DNA of 35,711 nucleotides. Source: JALZAA01 sp036005605. Its GTDB lineage: Bacteria; Actinomycetota; Acidimicrobiia; IMCC26256; JACDBD01. The notes beneath the pieces are model-generated. The model did no database searches, was not told where the DNA came from, and saw nothing but the letters and a program-made list of their open reading frames with translations. Positions 23,332 through 31,063 of this stretch are shown one piece after another. The stretch covers positions 1-35,711 of the forward strand of contig DASYQJ010000047.1 of the NCBI GenBank assembly GCA_036005605.1, given 5' to 3'. The position numbers and the translations under genes are program-made. Positions within the stretch are counted from its first letter, which is position 1, and each line of letters starts with the position of its first letter.

Positions 23332-24360
23332 ATGCCCGCGACCATCTACTACGACGACGACGGCGACCCTGCGCTGCTCGAAGGGCGCAAGGTGGCGGTG
23401 CTCGGCTACGGGTCGCAGGGCCACGCCCACGCCCTGAACCTGAAGGAGTCGGGCGTCGACGTGCGCGTCGGGTTGCGCGACGGGTCGTCGTCGTGGGCCA
23501 AGGCCGAGGCCGCCGGGCTGACGGTCACCACGATCGCGCAGGCTTGCAAGGAAGCCGACGTGATCATGGTCCTCCTCCCCGACACCGAGCAGGCTGCGAT
23601 CTACAAGCGCGACATCGAGCCCAACCTCGACGACCGCGACTCGCTCGCGTTCGCGCACGGGTTCAACATCCACTTCGGCCAGATCCGCCCGCCCGCGGGC
23701 GTCGACGTGTGGATGATCGCCCCGAAGGGACCGGGCCACCTCGTGCGGCGCACGTTCGAGGAGGGCGGTGGCGTCCCGTCGCTCGTCGCCGTGCAAGCCG
23801 ACGAGACGGGCAAGGCCAAGCAAACCGCGCTCGCGTACGCCCGCGCGATCGGCGCCACCCGAGCCGGCGTGCTCGACACGACGTTCGAGGAGGAGACGGA
23901 GACGGACCTCTTCGGCGAGCAGGTCGTGCTCTGCGGGGGGCTCACCGAGCTCATCAAGGGGAGTTACGAGACGCTCGTCGCCGCCGGCTACCAACCCGAG
24001 TCGGCGTACTTCGAGACGCTGCACGAGGTGAAGCTCATCGTCGACCTCATCTACGAGGGCGGGATCACCAACATGCGGTACTCGATCTCCGACACCGCCG
24101 AATACGGCGACATGACTCGGGGCCCGAGGATCATCACCGACGAGACGCGCGCCGAGATGCGCCGCATCCTCGACGACATCCAGTCCGGGCGTTTCGCCAA
24201 CGAGTGGATCCTCGAGAACCAGGCCGGCCGCCCGGTGTTCAACGCGCTGCGCAAGAAATCGGCCGAGCACCCGATCGAAGAGGTCGGGGAGCGACTCCGC
24301 GCGATGATGCCGTGGATCGGCGCCGGCCGGACGCGCCCCCAGGACGCGTCGGGCGGTTGA
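23332..24360 (+). CDS. ilvC: Ketol-acid reductoisomerase
   Basis: A 342-residue class I enzyme that isomerises and reduces acetolactate. The Rossmann motif is GYGSQGHAHALNLKESG. The cofactor loop GLRDGSSSW, with serines, favours NADPH. Catalytic residues are visible: His in FAHGFNIHF, the Mg-binding acidic set in DTTFEEETETDLFGEQ, and the two Glu of YFETLHEVKL. ATG 23332 has AGGGAGGG upstream. It is the last gene of ilvBNC; a possible terminator overlaps its stop. Confidence 0.95.
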   Translation: MPATIYYDDDGDPALLEGRKVAVLGYGSQGHAHALNLKESGVDVRVGLRDGSSSWAKAEAAGLTVTTIAQACKEADVIMVLLPDTEQAAIYKRDIEPNLDDRDSLAFAHGFNIHFGQIRPPAGVDVWMIAPKGPGHLVRRTFEEGGGVPSLVAVQADETGKAKQTALAYARAIGATRAGVLDTTFEEETETDLFGEQVVLCGGLTELIKGSYETLVAAGYQPESAYFETLHEVKLIVDLIYEGGITNMRYSISDTAEYGDMTRGPRIITDETRAEMRRILDDIQSGRFANEWILENQAGRPVFNALRKKSAEHPIEEVGERLRAMMPWIGAGRTRPQDASGG

Positions 24361-24366
24361 CGCCCG
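24350..24366 (+). terminator. Possible terminator at the end of ilvBNC
   Basis: CGGGCG-GTTGA-CGCCCG is a perfect 6-base stem around the ilvC TGA stop, extendable by a T-G and a G-C pair. There is no T-run. The next ~60 bases hold further G/C repeats but nothing stronger. Confidence 0.35.
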
Positions 24367-24431
24367 GCTCGGCGCGGCGTCGAGCGGGCGACGGGCTTTC
24401 TCGCGACGCCTGTGGTACTCAGGTGGTCCGC

Positions 24432-24460
24432 TTGACTGTCCGCGGAGACGCGAACAGGAT
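24432..24460 (+). promoter_or_regulatory. Sigma70-like promoter for the GGDEF-EAL gene
   Basis: TTGACT (24432-24437), a 17-base spacer and CAGGAT (24455-24460) lie about 95 bases before the ATG of the GGDEF-EAL gene, in a 194-base gap that otherwise shows only the possible ilvC terminator. The match to the housekeeping consensus is good at -35 and moderate at -10. Confidence 0.4.
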
Positions 24461-24554
24461 GACGCGCCCGACTGGGCCTTTCGACCCATTCGGGACGTGG
24501 GGGAACTAGGAAAGCGGAGGCGCGCGAGTCCGCGGACATCGCGCGAAGGGGCAG

Positions 24555-26900
24555 ATGGGACGCGACGGCGGCGCCAGGCCGGGCTGGGTCGAATCAGGCG
24601 CGCGCGTCTCCTACGTCGTCATGGGCGTCGGCGCCGCGTGCGTCGGAGCGCTCGCGCTGGGGTTGCTCGATCCGCTCGCCGACACCGCGTTCCTGATTCT
24701 CGGTGCGGGGGCGGTCGGCGCCACTGTCGTCGGGCTTCGGCGCAATCGGCCCGCGGCGCGCTGGCCGTGGGTGATCATCGCCGTCGCGCTCGTCGTGTTT
24801 CTCGTAGGCGGCGGTGTCCGCGAAGCGTTCGGCACCCTCGGCGACCTCTCGTCCAATCGTTCGCTCGTGCCGGATCTCATCACGTTGTCGGGTTACGCGA
24901 TCCTCGGCATCGGCGTCCTCGGCCTGGCGAACGCCCGCCGCCGGGGAGTCCGCGATGTCGACGGGATGCTCGACGGCGTCATAGCCGCCCTCGCTGCCAT
25001 GGCACTCGCCTGGATCTTCCTCATCAACCCCACGCTGTTCCACGAACAAGCGCCCCTGCCCGTGCGGTTTCTTCTCTCGTGCTATCCGCCACTGTCGGTC
25101 TTCATCGTCGCGATGATTGCGCGGCTCGCGTTCAACACCGGGAAGCGCCGCCCGTTGTCGTACGGCCTCCTCCTCGGGGCGGGCACGGCGATGCTCGTCG
25201 GGGACGTCGTCTACATGCTCCTCGAGACCCACGTCGTGACGCTGCCTCAGCACGTCTTCGACGTCCCCTACGCGCTCGCTTCTGTTCTGTTCATCGGCGC
25301 GGTGCTCCATCCGTCGATGCGCGAGCTCACGGAGCCTCTCCCCGCGGACGAATTGGCCCCGACGAAGGGAAGGCTGGCGTTCGTCGCGGTTGCGCTGGCT
25401 TTCCCGGCGCTGATCACGGTGATCCGCGTCGATGCCGAGGCCGGCGATCGCGTCGCGTTCGGGATCATCATCATGGCGCTGACCCTCGCCGCGGCGTGGC
25501 GGATGTTCCGCGCCCTGCGTGCGTATGCCCGTTCAGAGGAGCGGCTCACGCACGCCGCGACGCATGACGCGCTGACTGGCCTTCCGAACCGCGCCTACGC
25601 GCAGGACCATCTCAATTCGCTGCTCGGCCGTCCGAGACAGGAGCATGGGCTCGTCGCGCTCCTCTTCCTCGACATCGACCGCTTCAAGCTCATCAACGAC
25701 AGTTACGGTCACAGCTTGGGCGACGAGCTGCTCCTCGCCGTGGCCCGGCGGCTCCGCACGACGACACGGCCCGGCGACCTGGTCGCACGCATCGGCGGCG
25801 ACGAGTTCGTGATCGTCCTGGCCAACCTGCCGACGACGAGCAAGGCGCTGGAGGTGGCCGAACGGACACGCCTCAGCCTCCAAATTCCCTTCGACGTTCG
25901 CGGCGTCGAGGTCGTCGCGTCCGCCAGCATCGGCGTGTCGTTGAGCGACGGGACCGATCCGTCGCTCGACGCGGAGGCGCTCATCCGTGACGCCGACACG
26001 GCCATGTACCGCGCCAAGGAGACAGGTCGTGACGCCGTGTGCGTGTTCGACTCGTCGATGCGGGACTCGGCCACACGGCGCGTCGAGCTGGAGCGCGACC
26101 TGCGCCACGCGATGGAGTCGGACGAGCTGTACCTGCTCTACCAGCCCCTCGTGCAGCTCCCGATGGGCACGATCGAGGGGTTCGAGGCACTGCTGCGCTG
26201 GGCGCACCCCACCCGGGGCCAGCTCCTGCCGGCGACGTTCGTTCCGCTCGCCGAGGACACCGGGCTCATCGTGTCGATCGGGACCTGGGTGATCGAGGAG
26301 GCGTGCCGCCAGCTCGTCTGGTGGCGCGAGGAGATCCCGAACGGCGAAGACCTCTACGTCGCGGTGAATCTCTCGGTACGTCAACTGCGCGACCCGCAGC
26401 TCGTGCCGTGCGTGCGAAACGCGCTGAAAGGCCAGAAGCTCTCCAACGGGTCGCTGTGCCTCGAGCTCACCGAGAGCTTGCTCATGGACAATCCGGCAGC
26501 GGCCGCGGAGCTCCTCGACGAGCTTCGATCGGCGGGCGTCGGACTCTCGATCGACGACTTCGGCACCGGATACTCGTCTCTCTCGTCCTTGCGGCGCTTG
26601 CCTGTCGACCGCGTGAAGATCGACCAGTCCTTCATCGAGGGTCTCGACCGCGATTCCTCTGACGAGAGCCTCGTCGCCGCGATCGTGGCGATGGCGAGCG
26701 CGCTGCGGGTGACGACCGTCGCCGAGGGGGTCCAGACGTTCGCGCAGGGCAGACGTCTCCACCAGCTCGGCTGCAACGTCGCCCAGGGCAACTTCTATTC
26801 GCGTCCGATCCCGACGGCGTCCGTCCCCGCCGTCGTCGATCAGTTTGGCGTCGCCCGCCGCTCACACCTCAAGATCGTGCCGGACACCAAGCTTGCCTGA
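24555..26900 (+). CDS. Membrane GGDEF-EAL c-di-GMP enzyme
   Basis: A 781-residue protein with about ten hydrophobic segments (residues ~18-318), then a diguanylate cyclase and a phosphodiesterase domain. The GGDEF motif is intact (414-418), with an inhibitory-site RxxD (R405-D408) at the normal distance. The EAL domain keeps E544-A545-L546, NLSVRQL, ELTESLLM, DDFGTGYSSL and KIDQSF. Both activities are therefore possible. The multi-span N-terminus resembles actinobacterial membrane GGDEF-EAL proteins, with no sensor motif I can name. ATG 24555 is preceded by GAAGGGGC. It converges on the acyltransferase gene, whose stop lies 18 bases away. Confidence 0.93.
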   Translation: MGRDGGARPGWVESGARVSYVVMGVGAACVGALALGLLDPLADTAFLILGAGAVGATVVGLRRNRPAARWPWVIIAVALVVFLVGGGVREAFGTLGDLSSNRSLVPDLITLSGYAILGIGVLGLANARRRGVRDVDGMLDGVIAALAAMALAWIFLINPTLFHEQAPLPVRFLLSCYPPLSVFIVAMIARLAFNTGKRRPLSYGLLLGAGTAMLVGDVVYMLLETHVVTLPQHVFDVPYALASVLFIGAVLHPSMRELTEPLPADELAPTKGRLAFVAVALAFPALITVIRVDAEAGDRVAFGIIIMALTLAAAWRMFRALRAYARSEERLTHAATHDALTGLPNRAYAQDHLNSLLGRPRQEHGLVALLFLDIDRFKLINDSYGHSLGDELLLAVARRLRTTTRPGDLVARIGGDEFVIVLANLPTTSKALEVAERTRLSLQIPFDVRGVEVVASASIGVSLSDGTDPSLDAEALIRDADTAMYRAKETGRDAVCVFDSSMRDSATRRVELERDLRHAMESDELYLLYQPLVQLPMGTIEGFEALLRWAHPTRGQLLPATFVPLAEDTGLIVSIGTWVIEEACRQLVWWREEIPNGEDLYVAVNLSVRQLRDPQLVPCVRNALKGQKLSNGSLCLELTESLLMDNPAAAAELLDELRSAGVGLSIDDFGTGYSSLSSLRRLPVDRVKIDQSFIEGLDRDSSDESLVAAIVAMASALRVTTVAEGVQTFAQGRRLHQLGCNVAQGNFYSRPIPTASVPAVVDQFGVARRSHLKIVPDTKLA

Positions 26901-26918
26901 GCGCGTCGGTCAGACGGT

Positions 26919-27722
26919 TCACGCCGTGTGCGCGTGGCCGCCCGGACGCAGGTGAGCCAGAACCGGATCCAACTCCAGTGGCCGTACCGCCGCTTCAAGG
27001 CCCCGTCCGTCGAACAAGATCTCGTACATCGACGGATCCGCCGTTTCGAGCCGAGCGAAGTACGCGTCGAGGTCGCAGTACACCGGCAAGCTTGCGGGCG
27101 AATCGAGGTACGGAAGCGGCTCGAGACCGGAGAATCGCTCGAACGGATCAGCCATCACGCCCTGCACGAGGTTCAGCACGACGAGGTCGAGAACCGTCAC
27201 GACCCACTTGACGTGACATTGCAGCGCGAGCTGAGCCACGCCCTGGTACAGGCCGAGGCTCACGAGACCATCCGTCGCCCGACCTCGGTACTCGGAGTCG
27301 ACGGCCAGCGTGGCGACGTCCCAGGCGCTGTCGGCGTCGAGACGGAGATTCGAACGCTCGAGCACATCGTCGATGCGGTGACCCCAAACGGGCTCGACGT
27401 CACCGAGGCTCTTCAGGCCGGCGGGTGAGGGGAGCACGAGTCGGATCACACCGGCCGGCAGTCGCCGTCGATGATCCATCATGCACAGGAAGAGCGTCGA
27501 GGCTTCGTACGGGCCGTACTCCGCCTCGAGGAGCTCGGGGGTGTTGTTGAAGAACTCGTAGAACACCTCCCGCTCGACGTGACGGGCGAGCTCGGATTCG
27601 GGCGCGTCTGCAGTGAACGCGTACACGCCGAACGGCTCGGACGGATGTCCCGCTGCCGCGACAACCCGACCGCCGAGCTCCCGGAGCCCTTCCCGGTCGA
27701 GTGCGACCGATGCCGCGCTCAC
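26919..27722 (-). CDS. LuxI-like/GNAT-fold N-acyltransferase
   Basis: A 267-residue protein of the acyl-homoserine-lactone-synthase-like branch of the GNAT fold. R51/F54 (EREVFYEFFNN), E68/E73 (EAEYGPYE) and R94 (AGVIRLV) lie in the order of the conserved Arg/Phe, acidic and Arg residues of LuxI proteins, though the acidic set is not identical. ATLAVDSEYRG is the GNAT strand and acetyl-CoA-loop region. Such enzymes move an acyl chain from ACP or CoA to an amine, which in LuxI is AdoMet. The GTG start 27722 is chosen because AAGGAG lies 8 bases upstream; a TTG at 27728 is too close to it. It starts 2 bases after the SpeD-like stop, so expression is tightly coupled. Confidence 0.65.
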   Translation of the reverse strand: MSAASVALDREGLRELGGRVVAAAGHPSEPFGVYAFTADAPESELARHVEREVFYEFFNNTPELLEAEYGPYEASTLFLCMMDHRRRLPAGVIRLVLPSPAGLKSLGDVEPVWGHRIDDVLERSNLRLDADSAWDVATLAVDSEYRGRATDGLVSLGLYQGVAQLALQCHVKWVVTVLDLVVLNLVQGVMADPFERFSGLEPLPYLDSPASLPVYCDLDAYFARLETADPSMYEILFDGRGLEAAVRPLELDPVLAHLRPGGHAHTA

Positions 27723-27724
27723 GA

Positions 27725-28105
27725 TCAAAACTCCTTCGCAACGACCTCGACTGCGTCGAGGTAGTCGCGCGTGAACTTCGTGGCTGCAGCGGCGTCGAAC
27801 CGCTTGCAGGTATAGATGTCGACGCTAAAGAACAACATTGGTTCCTCCCATGCGTAGAAGTGGGCGCCGGAGTTCTCCCAGTGGATCCAACCAGCCCAGC
27901 CGTGCGTGTCCGAAAGGTGCGTGGCCGGCTCCATCAGCGGTTTCATGCCGCACACTGAGGAGAGACCGGACAGATAGCTCGTTATGCGCTCGTCCGTGAT
28001 CGGCTCACGGCACGTTCCCTCCACGACCAGACGCTGTCGGGGGATCATCGGAGCCAAGTCCCGCCACTTGGATGTCGCGGTGATCACCCCCACACGATCC
28101 GCCAC
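27725..28105 (-). CDS. SpeD (AdoMet decarboxylase)-like protein, processing residues altered
   Basis: A 126-residue protein that lines up with the short bacterial AdoMet decarboxylase fold (Thermotoga type): RLVVEG at strand 1, GWAGWIHWENSGAHFYAW around the cleavage site, and VDIYTCKRFD. By this alignment the pyruvoyl-forming Ser is kept (S79), as is the catalytic Cys (C100). The processing Ser (VSG) is A71, the ESH His is G80 and the processing His of HTW is Y84. Autocleavage may therefore fail or differ, and the substrate need not be AdoMet; SpeD relatives are known that decarboxylate arginine or ornithine. The start is uncertain: GTG 28105, with GTG 28093 or ATG 28048 possible. Base composition looks less GC-rich than its neighbours, hinting at transfer. 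Confidence 0.65.
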   Translation of the reverse strand: MADRVGVITATSKWRDLAPMIPRQRLVVEGTCREPITDERITSYLSGLSSVCGMKPLMEPATHLSDTHGWAGWIHWENSGAHFYAWEEPMLFFSVDIYTCKRFDAAAATKFTRDYLDAVEVVAKEF

Positions 28106-28162
28106 GACGCGGAAGAAACGTCACGTGCGCGACGGCACCCTCGGATGTGCACGCGCGTGTTC

Positions 28163-28191
28163 AGTATGGGTAGACCTGATTCTTCTGTCCA
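28163..28191 (-). promoter_or_regulatory. Promoter for the SpeD-like/acyltransferase pair
   Basis: Read on the minus strand: TGGACA (28191-28186), 17-base spacer, CATACT (28168-28163), about 55 bases before the SpeD-like start. The gap (28106-28340) is relatively AT-rich. It also holds two copies of TCAGTAT (28161 and 28210), 49 bases apart. Confidence 0.45.
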
Positions 28192-28340
28192 GCTGTGTGG
28201 CCAGAGTTGTCAGTATATGAACCGAGACATGCGGCACGATTTCCTCCGACCCGCGTGATGGCAGCTGCTTAGGATCACGCGCGATGTCCGGTCACCGCTG
28301 ACCCAGTCCGCTCGTCCGTTTCGTTCCGCTCGCGGCGCGG

Positions 28341-29480
28341 TTGCCACTCGGGCTGCTCGCGTCGCTGCTCCTCGTCAACCTCGCCGACGAGTGGTTCGCC
28401 TTTCTTCCCGCGGGCGCGATGGAGTCGATCCGCGCCGACCTCGGGCTGACATACGCGCAGGCCGGCCTGCTGCTCGCCCTGCTCCCGGCGGGCGGACTGC
28501 TGGGCATCTTTCTCATGGCGGCCGCCGACTTCGTGAGCCGCCGGCTCCTCGGCGCGGCCGGGGCGTTGGTGTACGCGCTGTGCCTGCTGACCTTCGCGAC
28601 CGGTCGGTCCTTCGCCGTGCTGGCGATCGCGTCATTGGTGTGGGGTGCGGCAAGCGACGCGTTCGTGCACGCGACCCAGCTCGCGCTGGCCGAGCTCGCA
28701 GGCGACGAGCTCGACGCGACGCTGGCGCGCACGAACGTGCTCGGGTCTGTCGGTGACCTAATCGGCCCGCTCACCCTGGCGGTCGCGTCCGCGACCGGTG
28801 TCGGGTGGCGCCCGATCTTCGCTGTAGGCGGCGTGCTCATGCTCGGGTACGCCGGCGCGCTCGCGGCTCAGCGGCTGCCGCCGCCTCACCCCGACGGCGC
28901 GACCCCGTGGTCGGTAGCGCGCGCGGTGCTGGGCGACACGCGCGTCGTCCGGCTCGCCGTCATCTGGGCGTTGATCACCCTGCTCGACGAGCCGTTTCTC
29001 GGCTTCCTCATCGCCAACCTCGAGGAGACGCACTGCGTCTCCGCCGCGGTTGCTACCGCGCTCGTCGGAGCGATCGTCGCCGGCGGGATCTTCACGTACA
29101 CGGTGCTCGCGGTCAGCGGCCGTTCGTTCTCAGTGCGCACACGGTTGACCTCGGCGTCGATCGGACTGCTCGTCACCGTGCTGGTCATGGTGGCGGCTCC
29201 TTGGCCGGCCGTGATCGCCCTCGCCGGCGTCGGCTTCGGCGCCGCGATCGCGCTCCTCTGGGTCACTCTGCAGGCCATGACGCTGCGCCTCCGGCCGGGT
29301 CAGGTCGGCACCACCCAGGCCGCGGTGTCGGGGCTGGCGACGGTGGGGGTCGTCTTGCCGCCGCTGATCGGCGTGGCCGCCGACCGGCTGGGGCTGGGCC
29401 CGGCGATGTGGCTGTTCGCGCTGGCACCCGCCGCGATCCTCGTGCTCGCGCTCACGGCCCGAACGAAGTCGCGTGCGTAA
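28341..29480 (+). CDS. MFS transporter, 5' end uncertain
   Basis: A 379-residue, roughly 12-helix major facilitator. The N-terminal helix is LGLLASLLLVNLADEWFAF; later helices are separated by short loops, with no long cytoplasmic domain. The substrate is not evident. No good start exists: the frame begins after a TGA at 28299-28301, and TTG 28341 is the first start-like codon, almost inside helix 1. An ATG at 28284 is in frame but is followed by that TGA after five codons. A nonsense mutation near the natural start, or a TTG start, are both possible. It is divergent from the SpeD-like/acyltransferase pair and 9 bases upstream of plsY. Confidence 0.75.
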   Translation: MPLGLLASLLLVNLADEWFAFLPAGAMESIRADLGLTYAQAGLLLALLPAGGLLGIFLMAAADFVSRRLLGAAGALVYALCLLTFATGRSFAVLAIASLVWGAASDAFVHATQLALAELAGDELDATLARTNVLGSVGDLIGPLTLAVASATGVGWRPIFAVGGVLMLGYAGALAAQRLPPPHPDGATPWSVARAVLGDTRVVRLAVIWALITLLDEPFLGFLIANLEETHCVSAAVATALVGAIVAGGIFTYTVLAVSGRSFSVRTRLTSASIGLLVTVLVMVAAPWPAVIALAGVGFGAAIALLWVTLQAMTLRLRPGQVGTTQAAVSGLATVGVVLPPLIGVAADRLGLGPAMWLFALAPAAILVLALTARTKSRA

Positions 29481-29489
29481 TCTCAACGT

Positions 29490-30110
29490 GTGCAGGACGT
29501 CCTCCTCACCGCGGTCGCGGCGGTGGTCGGCTACCTCCTCGGGACGATCCCGTCAGCGGGGGTCGTCGCCTGGCTCGCAACCCGCGGGGAGATCAACCTC
29601 CGCGAAGCCGGGAGCGGGAATCCGGGCGCTATCAACGCCATCAAGATGCTCGGGACGCGTTGGGGGCTCGTCGTGCTGGCCGCCGACATCGTCAAGGGCA
29701 CGGCGGCGGGCCTCCTGGGGCTCGTCATCGCCGGTGACCCAGGCGCGTACGCCGGCGCCACCGCCGCCATCGCCGGCCACATCTTCCCCGTGTGGAGCGG
29801 CTTTCGCGGCGGGAAGGGCGTGGCGACGTCGGCCGGCGCCTGCCTCGCCGTTTTCCCCGCGTACTTCCCGATCGACATGGTCGTGGCGGGCGCGAGCGCG
29901 CTCAAGTCCCGTCGCGCAGAACTCGGCACCCAGGTTGCGTGCCTCATCTGGATCGCGTCGTCCGCGATCTGGTGGGCGGCTGATCTCCCGAACCTGTGGG
30001 GCCCCGATCCCTCGATCGGGCTGCTCCTGTTCGCGCTGATCGGCTCGACGATGATCCTGTACAAGTTCCGCGCCGCGGCGCGCACCGTCACCGGGAAAGA
30101 GGTCGCGTGA
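29490..30110 (+). CDS. plsY: Glycerol-3-phosphate acyltransferase PlsY
   Basis: A 206-residue membrane enzyme that transfers the acyl group of acyl-phosphate to glycerol-3-phosphate, the first step of phospholipid synthesis. Family motifs are present: GSGNPGAINA (glycerol phosphate site) and GHIFPVWSGFRGGKGVAT. About five to six membrane segments are visible. GTG 29490 is used. Its stop overlaps the next gene by 4 bases (GTGA at 30107-30110), coupling it to a DegV/FakB-type acyl carrier, which fits acyl-phosphate supply. Confidence 0.9.
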   Translation: MQDVLLTAVAAVVGYLLGTIPSAGVVAWLATRGEINLREAGSGNPGAINAIKMLGTRWGLVVLAADIVKGTAAGLLGLVIAGDPGAYAGATAAIAGHIFPVWSGFRGGKGVATSAGACLAVFPAYFPIDMVVAGASALKSRRAELGTQVACLIWIASSAIWWAADLPNLWGPDPSIGLLLFALIGSTMILYKFRAAARTVTGKEVA

Positions 30111-30934
30111 TCGGGCTCGTCACCGATTCCAACGCGCAGCTGCCGGGCGACCTGCGGGAGCGCTACCAGGTCGCGGTGGTACCGCTGACGGTCGTCGTCG
30201 ACGACCATCCGTACCAGGAAGGCGTCGACATCACGACGGCCGAGTTCTACGAGCGCCTTGCTGGCGGCGCGTCGGTGTCGACGGCGGCGCCGTCACCCGG
30301 CGTGGTGCTCACCGCGTACGAGCAGCTGGCGGCGGCCGGCGCGACCGAGATCCTGTCGATCCATATCGGCTCGAACACGTCGGCGACGGTCAACGCGGTG
30401 AGCGTGGCGGCCGGCTCGAGCCCCGTGCCGGTGGAGATCGTCGACACGGGAACGGCGTCGTTCGCGGTGGCGTGCTGTGTCTGGGCGGCGGGCGAGGTGC
30501 TGGCCGCAGCCGGCGAGCTGACCCGGGCAGCGGATATCGCCCGCCGGGTGGCGGATCAGGTCGGCAACGTGTTCATCGTCGGGGCGCTCGACCTCGCGCG
30601 GAGGGGCGGCCGCCTCGCCGCCGACGCCGCCACGGGGGAGGGCCTGCCCGTGCTCGCCCTCGCCGAGGGCCAGATGCAAGCGGTCGGCCGGGTCCACGAC
30701 GTCGAGTCCGCCGTCGACGCCATGACGGACTACCTCGTCGAGGCCGCGGACGGCGCCCCACAACGGGTCGGGGTCGGCGATGCCCTCACACCCGAGTTGG
30801 CCGGCGAGTACGCGGCCCGCCTCGCCGACCGGCCCGAGGTGGCCGAGCTGGTGCGATACGAGATCGGCCCGTCGGTCGGCGCCCACACCGGCGCCGGCAC
30901 GGTTGGGGCGTGCTTCTTCCCAGCCGCGTCCTGA
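30107..30934 (+). CDS. DegV/FakB-type fatty-acid-binding protein
   Basis: A 275-residue DegV-fold protein. It begins with VIGLVTDSNAQLP, the conserved TDS motif, followed by the GVDIT segment, VSTAAPSPG (TSxPsP), HIGSNTSATVNA and VDTGTASFA, all at fatty-acid-contacting positions in FakB proteins. FakB presents a bound fatty acid to the FakA kinase, which makes the acyl-phosphate used by PlsX/PlsY; coupling to plsY supports that role. No FakA kinase gene is in the window. The GTG start at 30107 lies in the plsY overlap. Confidence 0.88.
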   Translation: MIGLVTDSNAQLPGDLRERYQVAVVPLTVVVDDHPYQEGVDITTAEFYERLAGGASVSTAAPSPGVVLTAYEQLAAAGATEILSIHIGSNTSATVNAVSVAAGSSPVPVEIVDTGTASFAVACCVWAAGEVLAAAGELTRAADIARRVADQVGNVFIVGALDLARRGGRLAADAATGEGLPVLALAEGQMQAVGRVHDVESAVDAMTDYLVEAADGAPQRVGVGDALTPELAGEYAARLADRPEVAELVRYEIGPSVGAHTGAGTVGACFFPAAS

Positions 30935-31063
30935 TTCGCCCGTTCCGTCCCAACCGCGGGCGCGGTAGGCCTGTGGAGAACCTGCGAACGACGTCGGAAA
31001 CCCACCTATTCGCGCGCTGGTCCAGTCAAGATGAATGGGCGGCAAACCAAGGAGGGGTGCCCG

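Noticed and set aside
28217..28258. A 13-codon frame upstream of the MFS gene
   Set aside because: No ribosome-binding site, no regulatory codon run and no following terminator; probably chance.
30954..30965. CCGC/GCGG hairpin after the DegV gene
   Set aside because: A 4-base stem without T-run is too weak to call a terminator in this composition.
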